Origin: Cloacimonetes bacterium UBA3541
GTDB lineage: Bacteria > Cloacimonadota > Cloacimonadia > Cloacimonadales > Cloacimonadaceae
Length of the DNA stretch: 38,932 bases
Direction: 5' to 3'
Assembly: GCA_002376725.1 (NCBI GenBank)
Contig: DFOM01000062.1
Span: 1 to 38,932 of the forward strand
Part shown: in pieces, positions 15,887 to 24,545 of the stretch
Numbering within the stretch: the first letter of the stretch is position 1
How the letters are laid out: the number at the start of each line of letters is the position of its first letter
The notes under the pieces: generated by a model
Seen by the model: only the letters and a program-made list of their open reading frames with translations
Databases searched by the model: none
What the model was told of the DNA's origin: nothing
Program-made: the position numbers and the translations under genes

Positions 15887-18375
15887 CTGGATATTTCAGG
15901 AGGTAGATTGCGCAGCAGAGTTTGAACTAAGAATGAATTATCATCTTTCATCAGCATTAAGGCTTCACGAGCGGAAGGATGTTTAATCTGTTTTAGTGAA
16001 CGAGCGGCAAGATAGCGGAATCTCTCACTGGGATGATGTATATAGTTTTTAAGAAGATTAACACTTTTTTCACTATTTATAGCTCCGAGAACAGCAATGC
16101 AGGTAGTCTCATATTTTTTCTGGTTAAGAAGCCTCTGAACATAATCTACCAGCAAAGTATCTCTAGTTGCTGCAATTAGAGAGAGTGCATTCTTTGCTTC
16201 TAAGCTATCTTCTTTATCTATTACCCTATATAGTTCCTGGATAAATCGTGGAGAGTTAGCTACGAGGGTTTCAAGAGCTCGGTATTCAAGTGAGGATTGA
16301 GTACTAATTTTATTAGATAAAATATAGGGAATAGCTTCATCAGCTCGTTGAATTAGAATTTCTCGAGCCTTTTGAACTCTTTTCACCGCAGAGCCAACTT
16401 CCCATTCAGAAGCGGCAGCAAAGATTTCTTTTATGCTATCGGTTTCCTTAGGTAACGGAGCTTCTTCAGCTAATTTTTCTATCTCAGTGTGTGGAGTTAT
16501 ATTCAAATCTATATCCCGACCTATACCGTAGGTTCCAAGATACCAGGTGCTATTATTAGCTTGCAGAGTGTCAGGATAGCAATCATTTCCTCCTGCATCC
16601 AGAAAAAGACCAATTCCGCCAGTACTACGAGAGTAATTTGCATATCCATAATTTTGAGGATATAGTCGTTCATAGCGGTCGTCTCCATATTTATCTATAA
16701 AGATTCCCACGGAATTAGTTAATCCCAAGCCATTGCCACCTGGAATGGAATAAGCATCATTTCCTGCACTATCTATAAGGATACCTAAAGCCCAATCATG
16801 ACCTGCACCCTGTCCTGGTCCATTTCTGCTATAGTAAGCGTCATCACCAGCTTCATCAAGCAAAAAGCCACAGGCAAGATGAATACCTGAGCCTTGAGGA
16901 TAGTAGACAGCGTTATAGATATCATTTCCAGCTTCATCAAGCAAGAGTCCGGTAGCATACCAGTAACCAGAACCTTGAGCATAAACTCCACCCAAATATT
17001 TATCATTGCCCTTGCCATCAAAGAGTAAACCCAAACCTCCAGCTAGATCAGGCCTCAAACCGAAGCCCATACCCTGTCCTAAGGTGAGATAATCCAGAGG
17101 CATTAAAGGTTCGTGAAAATATTTCCCTCCCAGATAGTAGATATCTGCTCCAGCAAAATCCAGTATGGCACCGGTGCCATAAGTACTACCAAAGCCTTGA
17201 GCCATACAGGTAGCTTTATAGCTATCATTTCCATTAAAATCAATGATAGCTGCAATTCCGAACATTGCTGCTCCCTGAGAGAATAATCCACTTTGATAAA
17301 AATCATCTCCAGCCTTGTCCTGATGAAGATTTATCCCTATGAAGGAAGCAAACGAAAAATCTCCTGTCTGATAAATATCATTTCCAGCTAAATCTTGTGA
17401 ATAGCCAAAACCATATTCACTACAAAAAATAGAAGCAATCTCAGGATTTCTATAAAGGTCATTTCCTTGATAATCTATAAAGATATAGAAGGGATTATCT
17501 ATAGTGGTTTTAAGCTCTATTTCATAACGGTCATTTCCTGCAGGGTCATACATAAAACAGATAGGTGAAAGTTTTTTATCTTTATAGATATCATCTTCTT
17601 TAGTTCCGATAATCATATAGCCAGAATCTGTTCGTTTAATGATGGGCTTTTTATTATCATATTTCAAGGTGTTACAATGTTCAGTCAAGGCATCAGCAAG
17701 AGCGAGATATTTTATTCCTATTTGTAAAAGCAAGTCAAAATGTAATCGGGAAAATTCCTTTTCCAGCTTCTCTATATTCAATTTACTATAATTGGGGAGA
17801 TTCCGCTGAGTAAAATAGGATTTATAAGCAAGAGTATCTTCAGCTTCAATGAATTGCCAGAGCCAGAAACTTATGAACTCCCTTAAACTTTTTTCATTCA
17901 GGTCGCGTATAACCTGATCAAATTCAGATTTAAAATTCTCAAGATGCAAATCCAGCCATTTAAATATATCTTCTGGCTTTTTTACTTTATGTGTGAGCTG
18001 ATCAGCATAAACTGATTTTGCAGAAGGATAAAGTGTAGAAAATTGATGAGGATTGAGATTGAAAGCAATTCCTCCTATTTCACGAAGCAATTGTTCTATC
18101 TCACCATTTTTAGAGGAATTACATAATTCTTTTATGTGTTGAATATCTTCTAAAGCTAACCAGGGATTCTGAAGTTGATTCAATTGCCAGTTCAACTTAT
18201 ACTTAGTACTTAAATCCCAGTCCTTTTCAAACTTTAAGGAATTGGAGGTTAAACGCGCAGAATCCAACATATCTACTAATTGTGCCATCTCTGCAGAAGA
18301 AAGGATTCCTATGTTGTTAGCAGAAACTAAGCTAACCGAGAGAAAAAAGATTACAATGAAAAAGTACCGATGCAT
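15883..18375 (-). CDS. Exported 830-aa protein with twelve DxxGxDxY repeats and C-terminal HEAT repeats
   Basis: Function unknown. Residues 1-19 are a signal peptide ending LVSA. About 25-245 is helical and unassigned. About 277-600 contains twelve copies of D-x-x-G-[NDA]-D-x-Y, starting near residues 277, 301, 328, 353, 379, 406, 453, 480, 507, 535, 561 and 593. The spacing is mostly 24-28 residues, with one step of 47 and one of 32. Between them a Q-G-x-G block and a hydrophobic G-x-x-L-D strand recur. This regular period suggests a beta-solenoid with acidic, possibly Ca2+-binding turns, loosely like RTX repeats. About 650-825 is helical with HEAT-like repeats (LLKNYIHHPSERFRYLAARS). The gene heads the rsmG-parAB-rfbB operon. 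Its AAGGAG ribosome binding site is inside a hairpin, listed separately. Confidence 0.75.
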   Translation of the reverse strand: MHRYFFIVIFFLSVSLVSANNIGILSSAEMAQLVDMLDSARLTSNSLKFEKDWDLSTKYKLNWQLNQLQNPWLALEDIQHIKELCNSSKNGEIEQLLREIGGIAFNLNPHQFSTLYPSAKSVYADQLTHKVKKPEDIFKWLDLHLENFKSEFDQVIRDLNEKSLREFISFWLWQFIEAEDTLAYKSYFTQRNLPNYSKLNIEKLEKEFSRLHFDLLLQIGIKYLALADALTEHCNTLKYDNKKPIIKRTDSGYMIIGTKEDDIYKDKKLSPICFMYDPAGNDRYEIELKTTIDNPFYIFIDYQGNDLYRNPEIASIFCSEYGFGYSQDLAGNDIYQTGDFSFASFIGINLHQDKAGDDFYQSGLFSQGAAMFGIAAIIDFNGNDSYKATCMAQGFGSTYGTGAILDFAGADIYYLGGKYFHEPLMPLDYLTLGQGMGFGLRPDLAGGLGLLFDGKGNDKYLGGVYAQGSGYWYATGLLLDEAGNDIYNAVYYPQGSGIHLACGFLLDEAGDDAYYSRNGPGQGAGHDWALGILIDSAGNDAYSIPGGNGLGLTNSVGIFIDKYGDDRYERLYPQNYGYANYSRSTGGIGLFLDAGGNDCYPDTLQANNSTWYLGTYGIGRDIDLNITPHTEIEKLAEEAPLPKETDSIKEIFAAASEWEVGSAVKRVQKAREILIQRADEAIPYILSNKISTQSSLEYRALETLVANSPRFIQELYRVIDKEDSLEAKNALSLIAATRDTLLVDYVQRLLNQKKYETTCIAVLGAINSEKSVNLLKNYIHHPSERFRYLAARSLKQIKHPSAREALMLMKDDNSFLVQTLLRNLPPEISR

Positions 18376-18379
18376 AAAA

Positions 18380-18412
18380 AGCTCCTTATCTTAAGTCACT
18401 TAATAAGGAGCT
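18380..18412 (-). terminator. Hairpin ending wrbA transcripts and containing the next gene's ribosome binding site
   Basis: Ten-base arms AGCTCCTTAT (18403-18412 on the minus strand) and ATAAGGAGCT (18380-18389) pair perfectly. An inner TAAG/CTTA pair extends the stem, and TTTTT follows at 18375-18379. It has the form of an intrinsic terminator after wrbA. The 3' arm AAGGAG lies six bases before the ATG at 18375 and must be the ribosome binding site of the 830-aa gene. Confidence 0.75.
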
Positions 18413-18426
18413 ATATTTTGTGTCAA
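18400..18426 (-). promoter_or_regulatory. Possible promoter of the 830-aa gene/rsmG-parAB operon
   Basis: Minus-strand TTGACA (18421-18426) and TATTAA (18400-18405) with a 15-base spacer. Initiation would fall inside the hairpin above, after its 5' arm, leaving the ribosome binding site unpaired. The -10 and the short spacer are weak points. Confidence 0.35.
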
Positions 18427-18432
18427 TAACAA

Positions 18433-19044
18433 TCAACTTTTAAGCTTAGCAGTTATCTCTGCAACATATCTTCCTTGATAACGAGCACCATCAAGTTCTG
18501 TTTGAGACGGCATACGAGGTTCATTACCACCTGCTATAGTAGAAGCTCCATAAGGAGAACCACCAGCAATTTCAGCCATCGTAGTTTGTCCATCAAAGGT
18601 ATAAGGTAACCCAGCTATAATCATTCCGTGATGAAGCAAAGTAATCATAAAACTCAGGATAGTTGTTTCCTGTCCTCCATGTTGAGTATTAGTACTGGTA
18701 AAAACAGCACCAACTTTACCCACTAAAGAATGATTAGCCCAAAGCTGACCTGTAGCATCAAGAAAAGTTTTCATCTGAGCTGCCATATTACCAAAACGTG
18801 TGGGAGTGCCAAAGATTATAGCATCTGCATCAGCTAAATCCTGAACTCTTGCTACTGGTATATGTTCAAATATTTTCTGAGATTCGCTAGCATGCATCTT
18901 TTCTAATATCTCAGGTGATAAAGTTTCAGGAACTCTTCTAAGAAGAACTTCAGTTTCAGGAACACTCTGTGCTCCTTCGGCTTCAGCTTTCGCCATTTCG
19001 TAAGTATGACCATAGGTGGAATAAAACAGTACTAATATTTTCAT
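18433..19044 (-). CDS. wrbA: NAD(P)H:quinone oxidoreductase, WrbA family
   Basis: Flavodoxin-like FMN enzyme that reduces quinones by two electrons and limits oxidative stress. The N-terminus MKILVLFYSTYGHTYEMAKA is the FMN phosphate-binding loop. FGTPTRFGNMAAQMKTFLDA and STNTQHGGQETTILSF are characteristic WrbA segments, as is GGSPYGASTIAGG near the C-terminus. 203 aa is normal. It appears to be a single-gene unit with its own promoter and a terminator-like hairpin after it. Confidence 0.95.
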   Translation of the reverse strand: MKILVLFYSTYGHTYEMAKAEAEGAQSVPETEVLLRRVPETLSPEILEKMHASESQKIFEHIPVARVQDLADADAIIFGTPTRFGNMAAQMKTFLDATGQLWANHSLVGKVGAVFTSTNTQHGGQETTILSFMITLLHHGMIIAGLPYTFDGQTTMAEIAGGSPYGASTIAGGNEPRMPSQTELDGARYQGRYVAEITAKLKS

Positions 19045-19050
19045 TTTCTC

Positions 19051-19098
19051 TACCTCCTTTTATAGAATAATAGTAATCTAAATAGCGTTAATGTCCAA
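19051..19098 (-). promoter_or_regulatory. wrbA promoter and ribosome binding site
   Basis: Minus-strand TTGGAC (19093-19098), 17-base spacer, TACTAT (19070-19075), then a strong AAAGGAGGTA (19051-19060) just before the ATG. In the remaining gene-free DNA to 19554 I see only AT-rich sequence and a loose TTCCTTA/TAAGGAA inverted pair near 19240 and 19290. Confidence 0.6.
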
Positions 19099-19554
19099 GT
19101 AAAAATTTCTCTTTTCCTTTATTGTAAATGTAAAATAGAGCAAGATAAAAGTTATATTTTGGGATTATTATATTATATTCATGGAGCTGATATTAATGAT
19201 TCCGTTTTAGAATATCAATTACAAAGCTTTTTTCTATTTCTTCCTTAGCTCTTTCTTGACTCTTTCTTACCTAATTAGTTAAGTGACAGTTAAGGAAGAG
19301 ATAATATTGGAACCTGCAATCTTTTCAATAAGATAGAATATTGATTAGAAAGAAGATAGCAAACTGATAGAAGACGGCAGTTACTTTAATAGGAGCATAT
19401 TTGTTCAAATAAACTATTTTCAAAGCAAACTAATTTATAATTAATGTTTGTAGGAAAGAAAAAGAGATTGCGATAAGCCAAATATCTTGACACCAGTTCT
19501 CAGGGATAATTTGAAGAGATTAATTTATATTTTTAAATACTATTAGGTTGGAGA

Positions 19555-20052
19555 ATGAAAAAAGAGCAGTTTCCTGAATTCTTAAAAGCGAATGAGAAAA
19601 GGATTTATAACTATTTGCTTTCCCTTTTAGGGGATGAAAGTGATGCTAGTGATGTAGCGCAAATGGTTTTTCTCTCCTTTTACGAACATATTGATAATAT
19701 AGATGAGTCCACTGCTCTTTCCTATCTATATCGTATTGCCCATAATAAGAGTATGACATATCTGAAGCAAAAGAATCGTTATGTAAATTTTGAACCTCAA
19801 ACCTTTGAAAGGATGGAAGACAGGAGCAATAAGAATGATCAAAAAGATTATTCCTTGCTTCATTCAGCTATAAAGGAACTTCCTCCAAGATTAGCTAGTG
19901 TCATACAGCTTCAGTATTTTGATAAGTTAAGCTATAAAGAGATTGCAGAAAAACTGGGGATAAGTGTCAAAGCTGTAGAATCATTATTAGTAAGAGCCAA
20001 GAAACGCCTCCGAAAAAAATTAATGAAGGATAGAATGGAAGGAAAGGTATAG
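19555..20052 (+). CDS. ECF-type RNA polymerase sigma factor
   Basis: Alternative sigma factor for a stress response. Region 2 spans about 5-75 and contains YLYRIAHNKSMTYLKQKNR. Region 4 spans about 105-155 and contains LSYKEIAEKLGISVKAVESL, a helix-turn-helix, followed by a basic tail. 165 aa and the absence of regions 1 and 3 fit the ECF class. TTGGAG precedes the ATG. It is followed by a zinc-finger anti-sigma gene and two CpxP/Spy-like genes, so it probably responds to envelope or metal stress and may drive its own operon. I could not identify the promoter with confidence. Confidence 0.92.
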   Translation: MKKEQFPEFLKANEKRIYNYLLSLLGDESDASDVAQMVFLSFYEHIDNIDESTALSYLYRIAHNKSMTYLKQKNRYVNFEPQTFERMEDRSNKNDQKDYSLLHSAIKELPPRLASVIQLQYFDKLSYKEIAEKLGISVKAVESLLVRAKKRLRKKLMKDRMEGKV

Positions 20053-20056
20053 ATTT

Positions 20057-20101
20057 ATGAACAAGATTTTAAGAATGAAATACGAAAAGAGGCAACCGTG
20101 A
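20057..20101 (+). CDS. Possible 14-codon coupling ORF before the anti-sigma gene
   Basis: ATG at 20057 reads 14 codons (MNKILRMKYEKRQP) to a TGA at 20099-20101. That stop overlaps the GTG start of the anti-sigma gene as GTGA. GGAAAGG lies nine bases upstream. It may only serve to deliver ribosomes to the weak GTG start; it could also be chance. Confidence 0.3.
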   Translation: MNKILRMKYEKRQP

Positions 20102-20571
20102 GATGCAGTAAAGCTCAATATTTGATAGAATTAAAGCTTGATAATGAGCTTCCAGAAGCAAAAGAAAAAGCTCTGAAGCTGCATCTGGAAAATTGCCCCC
20201 AATGCCGTAAATATGAAGCTGATGCCCGTGAATTGCAGCAATTATTAAGAAACATTACAATGGTAGAATTTCCAAGCTGGTTGCATAATCGTATTCTGGA
20301 TGAGACGGTTAAACACGAGCGCAAAAGGGTACTAAACAGTTTCATAGTGAGATGGCAAACCATTCCTGCCTTAGTGGTGATTGTTTTAAGTTTGATTGGA
20401 GGTTGGGCAATAGGGAAAAGTGCCTACAGCAAGGTCAACCCTCTTCCCGAGAATGCTTCCGCAATTTATAGCAATTATTTATCGCAAACCGATAGTTTGA
20501 ATCTAGTAGTTTTTGGAGAAAGCACTTTGATGGAGGATTTATTTTATCAAACGAGTGAGGATTATAAATGA
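20098..20571 (+). CDS. Zinc-finger anti-sigma factor, membrane-anchored
   Basis: Predicted to hold the preceding ECF sigma factor inactive. The cytoplasmic N-terminus has the zf-HC2/ZAS pattern: Cys3, then His29-x3-Cys33-x2-Cys36 (HLENCPQC). One transmembrane helix at about 89-108 (PALVVIVLSLIGGWAIG) leads to a short periplasmic tail. The start is a GTG at 20098, placed so that Cys3 is included, with AAGAGG upstream. The stop overlaps the next gene by four bases. 157 aa is normal for the family. Confidence 0.85.
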   Translation: MRCSKAQYLIELKLDNELPEAKEKALKLHLENCPQCRKYEADARELQQLLRNITMVEFPSWLHNRILDETVKHERKRVLNSFIVRWQTIPALVVIVLSLIGGWAIGKSAYSKVNPLPENASAIYSNYLSQTDSLNLVVFGESTLMEDLFYQTSEDYK

Positions 20572-21023
20572 GTAAACGTTGGTTGACTATTCTTTTACTT
20601 ATCTCTCTTTTTCTTAATGCCGGAATTATTGGTGGATTGATATTTATGAATGCTTTTCGGCATAATCACATAGAACATCATTATCAAAGACCTCCCAATG
20701 GGCAAACTCCACGCGAGAGGGGTAAATTTATACCTCCTTCTAACTTTGATCCACAGATAGCAGCGTTAAGAGATAGTTTTCTAACTACTAAAAAAGAATT
20801 GATGGAAGAATTATCAAAGGATCCTATTGATGAAACAAAAGTTAGGGCTATAATTGAAAAATCTGTAGAGGCTCAAAGTAAGATGGAAAGAGCTATGGGT
20901 TATAAAATGCTGGAATGGCGTAAAACTATGACAGCGCAAGAAGCAAAAGAATATTTTTCCCCCAAAGTGGCAAGACTAAAAACTCAGGAAAAAAAAATTA
21001 ATCAAAGGAGACAAGGCAAATGA
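20568..21023 (+). CDS. CnrX/CpxP-like periplasmic sensor (heavy-metal-resistance family)
   Basis: Membrane-anchored periplasmic helical protein. About 5-27 is a transmembrane signal anchor. A His-rich stretch HNHIEHHYQRPP (about 33-44) could bind metal. A long alpha-helical region follows, resembling the Metal_resist/CnrX fold (KELMEELSKDPIDETKVRAI). In the CnrYXH system a protein of this type signals metal to the anti-sigma factor. Here it directly follows sigma and anti-sigma genes with four-base overlaps on both sides, so a sensor role is a reasonable inference. 151 aa. Confidence 0.7.
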   Translation: MSKRWLTILLLISLFLNAGIIGGLIFMNAFRHNHIEHHYQRPPNGQTPRERGKFIPPSNFDPQIAALRDSFLTTKKELMEELSKDPIDETKVRAIIEKSVEAQSKMERAMGYKMLEWRKTMTAQEAKEYFSPKVARLKTQEKKINQRRQGK

Positions 21024-21577
21024 AAAAGACCATTATTATCACACTAATCGCTCTGATGTTAATTGGCATAATTTGGGCTAAAGATACCGCTAAAAATCCA
21101 CCTCCTTCAAATGTTAAAAGCGATCAAACATCCAAAGTGATTATCAATCCAGAAATGAATATTCGTCTCGGACAAGCTGGTTTTCAGAAAGCATTAAAAG
21201 AGCTCAATTTAACCGATGCGCAAAAAAGGAAACTGGATGAATTACAACTAAATCATAGAAAAGCTATGAATACGATTAATGCTGAGATCAGAAATCTTCA
21301 GCTTGACTTAAGAAAAGCCTTAAAAGAGGAAGATTATACTACCTCTAAGATTCTCAATAGTCAGCTTTACGAAAAAAAACGGGTCAGAGCTAATAACCGT
21401 ATTGAGCTTAAGGAACAGATAATGAAGGAGCTTACTTCGGAACAAAAAGCTAAACTGCAATCTATTTTTCCTGGAGGTGGTTTAGGATTAGGTCCTCGTG
21501 AAGGAAAATTTTCACCCAATTATGAGAGATGTCCACAATGGAAAGAACGCCATCCTAGCAGTGAGAGGAATTTATAA
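21020..21577 (+). CDS. Spy/CpxP-family periplasmic protein (LTxxQ motifs)
   Basis: Exported helical protein likely acting as a periplasmic chaperone or stress effector. Residues 1-20 are a signal peptide ending in WAK. Two LTxxQ motifs characteristic of Spy/CpxP occur: LTDAQKRKLDEL (about 64-75) and LTSEQKAKLQSI (about 138-149), joined by long amphipathic helices. The C-terminus is Gly/Pro-rich. It is the last gene of the sigma operon and is followed by a strong terminator. 185 aa. Confidence 0.8.
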   Translation: MKKTIIITLIALMLIGIIWAKDTAKNPPPSNVKSDQTSKVIINPEMNIRLGQAGFQKALKELNLTDAQKRKLDELQLNHRKAMNTINAEIRNLQLDLRKALKEEDYTTSKILNSQLYEKKRVRANNRIELKEQIMKELTSEQKAKLQSIFPGGGLGLGPREGKFSPNYERCPQWKERHPSSERNL

Positions 21578-21654
21578 TAACTGATAGAGGCTGGATATTT
21601 TGCAGGCGATATAAACTTGCAATTGTCCTCTCAAAAGTGAAATCTAAATAGAAG

Positions 21655-21693
21655 GGTGCGTCGTAAAGTTTATATTACGACGCACCATTTTTT
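21655..21693 (+). terminator. Intrinsic terminator of the sigma-factor operon
   Basis: Perfect 12-base-pair stem, GGTGCGTCGTAA (21655-21666) with TTACGACGCACC (21675-21686), an 8-base loop, then a run of six T at 21688-21693. Confidence 0.92.
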
Positions 21694-21749
21694 ATAAAGA
21701 GTTTCCTTCTATATTAAACTTAAGCCTCAGAAGGGACTATATATAACTC

Positions 21750-23189
21750 TTAGATTTTTACTCGGACATCAATATTTCTGAATCTGGCAGGTGCAACACC
21801 ATGTGATAATTGCATAGATTGTCCTGGTTCTCCCTTGCCACAACTGAAGGTGCTTTGATAATCCCATTCTTCTGGACCGCAAACACGGTCACAGGAATTC
21901 CAGAATTCTTTAGTAATACCGTAATAGGTTGGTTCTTTCACAATACCGACAATCTTTCCCTTTTCAATACGATAACCGATTTCGGTAGTGAATTGGAAGT
22001 TATTACGGTTGTCATCTATGCTCCAGGTTTTAGTGAAATCAAGTAAATAACCATGTTCTGTATCAGCTATTAGTTGATCCAGGGTGCCTTCTCCAGGAGC
22101 CAGACAGAAATTTGTCATACGCACTAGAGGAAAATCATCTCCATAAGAAGCTTTCATATTAGAAGAAGGTTCTAGTCCAAGTAGATGAGCTATCTGACGG
22201 GAAGTTTGTTGATTAACTAAGATACCATTTTTAATGATGTCTACTTTCTTTCCTACAACTCCTTCGTCATCTACGGGATGATATCCCATACCACGAGGGT
22301 CAGTGCTATCACTAAAGATATTTACTTGAGGAGAAGCATACTGGAAGGAGCCAATCATTTCAGGTTTAATAAATGTCTTTCCAGCATAGGATATCTCCAT
22401 TCCAAAGATACGATCTGCCTCGGTAGCATGTCCAACGGATTCATGTAATTGAAGAGCAAGATGACCACTTCCGATAATGATGTCCGCTTTATCTTCTTCA
22501 ATCGTAGGAGCAGAAAGCAGGTCAGTAGCTTCTCTTATTATTCGTTCTGTATTTTCTTCAAATTTATGTTTATGGAACAGTTCAAATCCTGCTCTTCCGG
22601 CACCCATATGTCCAGGCCAGGTACGGGATTGAACTTGAGCTCCATCCGAAGCTAATACCTCCATCATAGGAAGGGTATTGTAATAGGTGGAATGGGAATA
22701 GGTGCCTTCACTATTAGTGTAATATTTTTCCTGACGCATAAACATAGCATAGACTACAGAATGTACGATTTTCCCCTGAGGTTTAATAGCTTCAGCTAAT
22801 TTATGCAGGTATCCTATTTTCTCTTCTTTAGGCATTTTAAAAGGGTCCTGCTCAGGATGATGTTCATATTCAGCTTGTACAGGAGAAAGAGGTGGAAATT
22901 CCACTTTATTTTTTTGGAAAAGGCTACCATAACGGGCATTGGAGATAGCAGTATTGATAGCCTTATCTATAGAATGATTACTTAAGTCTTGGGTTCCAGC
23001 AAAACCCCAGCAACCATTTATCAATACTCTAATACCGAGAGCGATAGAATCTAAATTAGTTCCATAAGCACGCAGGTAACCATTTTGAAAGGCAATAAAC
23101 TCGTTATCTGTGTGGGTGATACGCACATCCGCAAAAGTGATTTCGGGAAGCGATAATTTTTGTATGGTTTGTTTTATTATTTGTTCCAT
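21750..23189 (-). CDS. tldD: TldD family metalloprotease
   Basis: Active subunit of the TldD/TldE heterodimer, which degrades or trims unfolded peptides. The metal site is visible: HESVGHATEADR at about 249-260 gives the HExxxH pair (His249, Glu250, His254). A conserved cysteine near the C-terminus (STFSCGKGEPGQS) supplies the usual third ligand. 479 aa is normal. It follows tldE after 10 bases. Confidence 0.93.
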   Translation of the reverse strand: MEQIIKQTIQKLSLPEITFADVRITHTDNEFIAFQNGYLRAYGTNLDSIALGIRVLINGCWGFAGTQDLSNHSIDKAINTAISNARYGSLFQKNKVEFPPLSPVQAEYEHHPEQDPFKMPKEEKIGYLHKLAEAIKPQGKIVHSVVYAMFMRQEKYYTNSEGTYSHSTYYNTLPMMEVLASDGAQVQSRTWPGHMGAGRAGFELFHKHKFEENTERIIREATDLLSAPTIEEDKADIIIGSGHLALQLHESVGHATEADRIFGMEISYAGKTFIKPEMIGSFQYASPQVNIFSDSTDPRGMGYHPVDDEGVVGKKVDIIKNGILVNQQTSRQIAHLLGLEPSSNMKASYGDDFPLVRMTNFCLAPGEGTLDQLIADTEHGYLLDFTKTWSIDDNRNNFQFTTEIGYRIEKGKIVGIVKEPTYYGITKEFWNSCDRVCGPEEWDYQSTFSCGKGEPGQSMQLSHGVAPARFRNIDVRVKI

Positions 23190-23199
23190 TTTATTTCCC

Positions 23200-24525
23200 T
23201 CAGATTGTTTTAGTGGATGAAGAAATATTAAAGTCTTTAACTAGAGCATGAGGAGATTTTACTGTCTCAATATCAAAAATAGAATAGTTTCCTGAGAAAG
23301 GAACAGGATGACTACGATTTTCCAATGCCTGAATGTGTTCAAATATTCTAGCTATTTTTTCTGTAAAACGAAGATTATTAACGACTTTGGTTATTTTCCC
23401 ATTTTCAATAAGAAAAGTTCCATCTCTAGTAAGACCGGTGATAGAGGTTTCTTTAGGATTGATAAAGTTCATATAATGTAAACTGGAAATGAAGAGACCT
23501 CGTTTAATACTGCCTATTAATTCATCTAAAGTCTTTTCTCCTGCTTCAATTTTCAAGCAAGATCCAGTATTTCCGTTTTTAGGAAGTCCTGTCTTATGGG
23601 AATAATAGTTATCGCACATAAAGTTACGAAAGATTCCCTGGTCAATAAGAGAAAGATAACGATAGATATGACCATTAGAACCGTAATCTTTGTGAATCAT
23701 TTCTGGATCGTTAGGGTCATCACATACACTAACCCATTCAGGGAATACTTTTTGATTTAGTTTTCCTTCAAAGAAACTGCTGTGCTGGTCTAAAGCGCGA
23801 GCACTCATTCCATAGGCAAGATATTGAGTGAATTCACCCAGACAACGAGGAGCTAAAATTACATCATAAGTTCCTGGTTCTATATCTACAATATCATAAG
23901 CACAGTAACCTATTTTTTGTAATAATTTGTCTAGGAAGTTCCTTTCCTGGAAATATTGAAAATCTTCTCCTCCGAATGCTTCCACAACAGTTACCTGAGA
24001 TTTGTTATGCACCGCTTTAACTTCCAGATAGTAAGGAGAACTAACACTGATCTTATCTAAGCCATTGCTGTTGACGAGCCTGTATTTTTGATAGTTACAG
24101 ACGAAGGAGCCAAAAATATCAAAATTGTATGGAGCAACGGCATTTGCAATCCTTGCTAAAACTTCAGTTTTCAGTTTAAGAGGAACAACCTCAATATTGT
24201 TTATGACTTCTCTTGGTTTAGCAAGTGTTTTGTCGTTTTCCAAATCTACAAAATAAGGGTCTTCGGGCAACTTATCTATTATTGACAAAGCATCCTGCAC
24301 AGCATTGTCAATAGTTTGGGAATTAGCATTATCCAGCATAAAGCTGAATGATTTTTTGCCTTTATAGATAGTTGCGTTTAGCGAGGTTACTTCCTTGCTG
24401 ATGTTGTAATTAGTCTGGCTATGATAAAAACGCAGGAAGTCCGTTGTCCAGTATTGTTCAATAATTTCATATTGAAGCTCAGGATGAGCGTCCAGCAAGT
24501 TTTTCAGGTATTCTAGATTTTTCAT
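23200..24525 (-). CDS. pmbA: TldE/PmbA family protein
   Basis: Non-catalytic partner of TldD. It has the same overall fold but no HExxxH. Typical features are LAPRCLGEFTQYLAYGMSA, the stretch NGNTGSCLKIEAGEKTLDEL, and GLFISSLHYMNFINPKETSITGLTRDG-type C-terminal sequence. 441 aa is normal. It lies 20 bases after the dihydroorotase-like gene and 10 before tldD, so the three are probably one transcript. Confidence 0.92.
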   Translation of the reverse strand: MKNLEYLKNLLDAHPELQYEIIEQYWTTDFLRFYHSQTNYNISKEVTSLNATIYKGKKSFSFMLDNANSQTIDNAVQDALSIIDKLPEDPYFVDLENDKTLAKPREVINNIEVVPLKLKTEVLARIANAVAPYNFDIFGSFVCNYQKYRLVNSNGLDKISVSSPYYLEVKAVHNKSQVTVVEAFGGEDFQYFQERNFLDKLLQKIGYCAYDIVDIEPGTYDVILAPRCLGEFTQYLAYGMSARALDQHSSFFEGKLNQKVFPEWVSVCDDPNDPEMIHKDYGSNGHIYRYLSLIDQGIFRNFMCDNYYSHKTGLPKNGNTGSCLKIEAGEKTLDELIGSIKRGLFISSLHYMNFINPKETSITGLTRDGTFLIENGKITKVVNNLRFTEKIARIFEHIQALENRSHPVPFSGNYSIFDIETVKSPHALVKDFNISSSTKTI

Positions 24526-24545
24526 TTATCCTCCAGTTAATTTTT

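Noticed and set aside
19240..19298. Inverted pair TTCCTTA / TAAGGAA before the sigma gene
   Set aside because: Short arms with a spacer of roughly 40 bases and no T-run; not distinguishable from chance.
21655..21693. Terminator also serving tldD from the other side
   Set aside because: On the minus strand the stem is not followed by a T-run, so only plus-strand use is supported.
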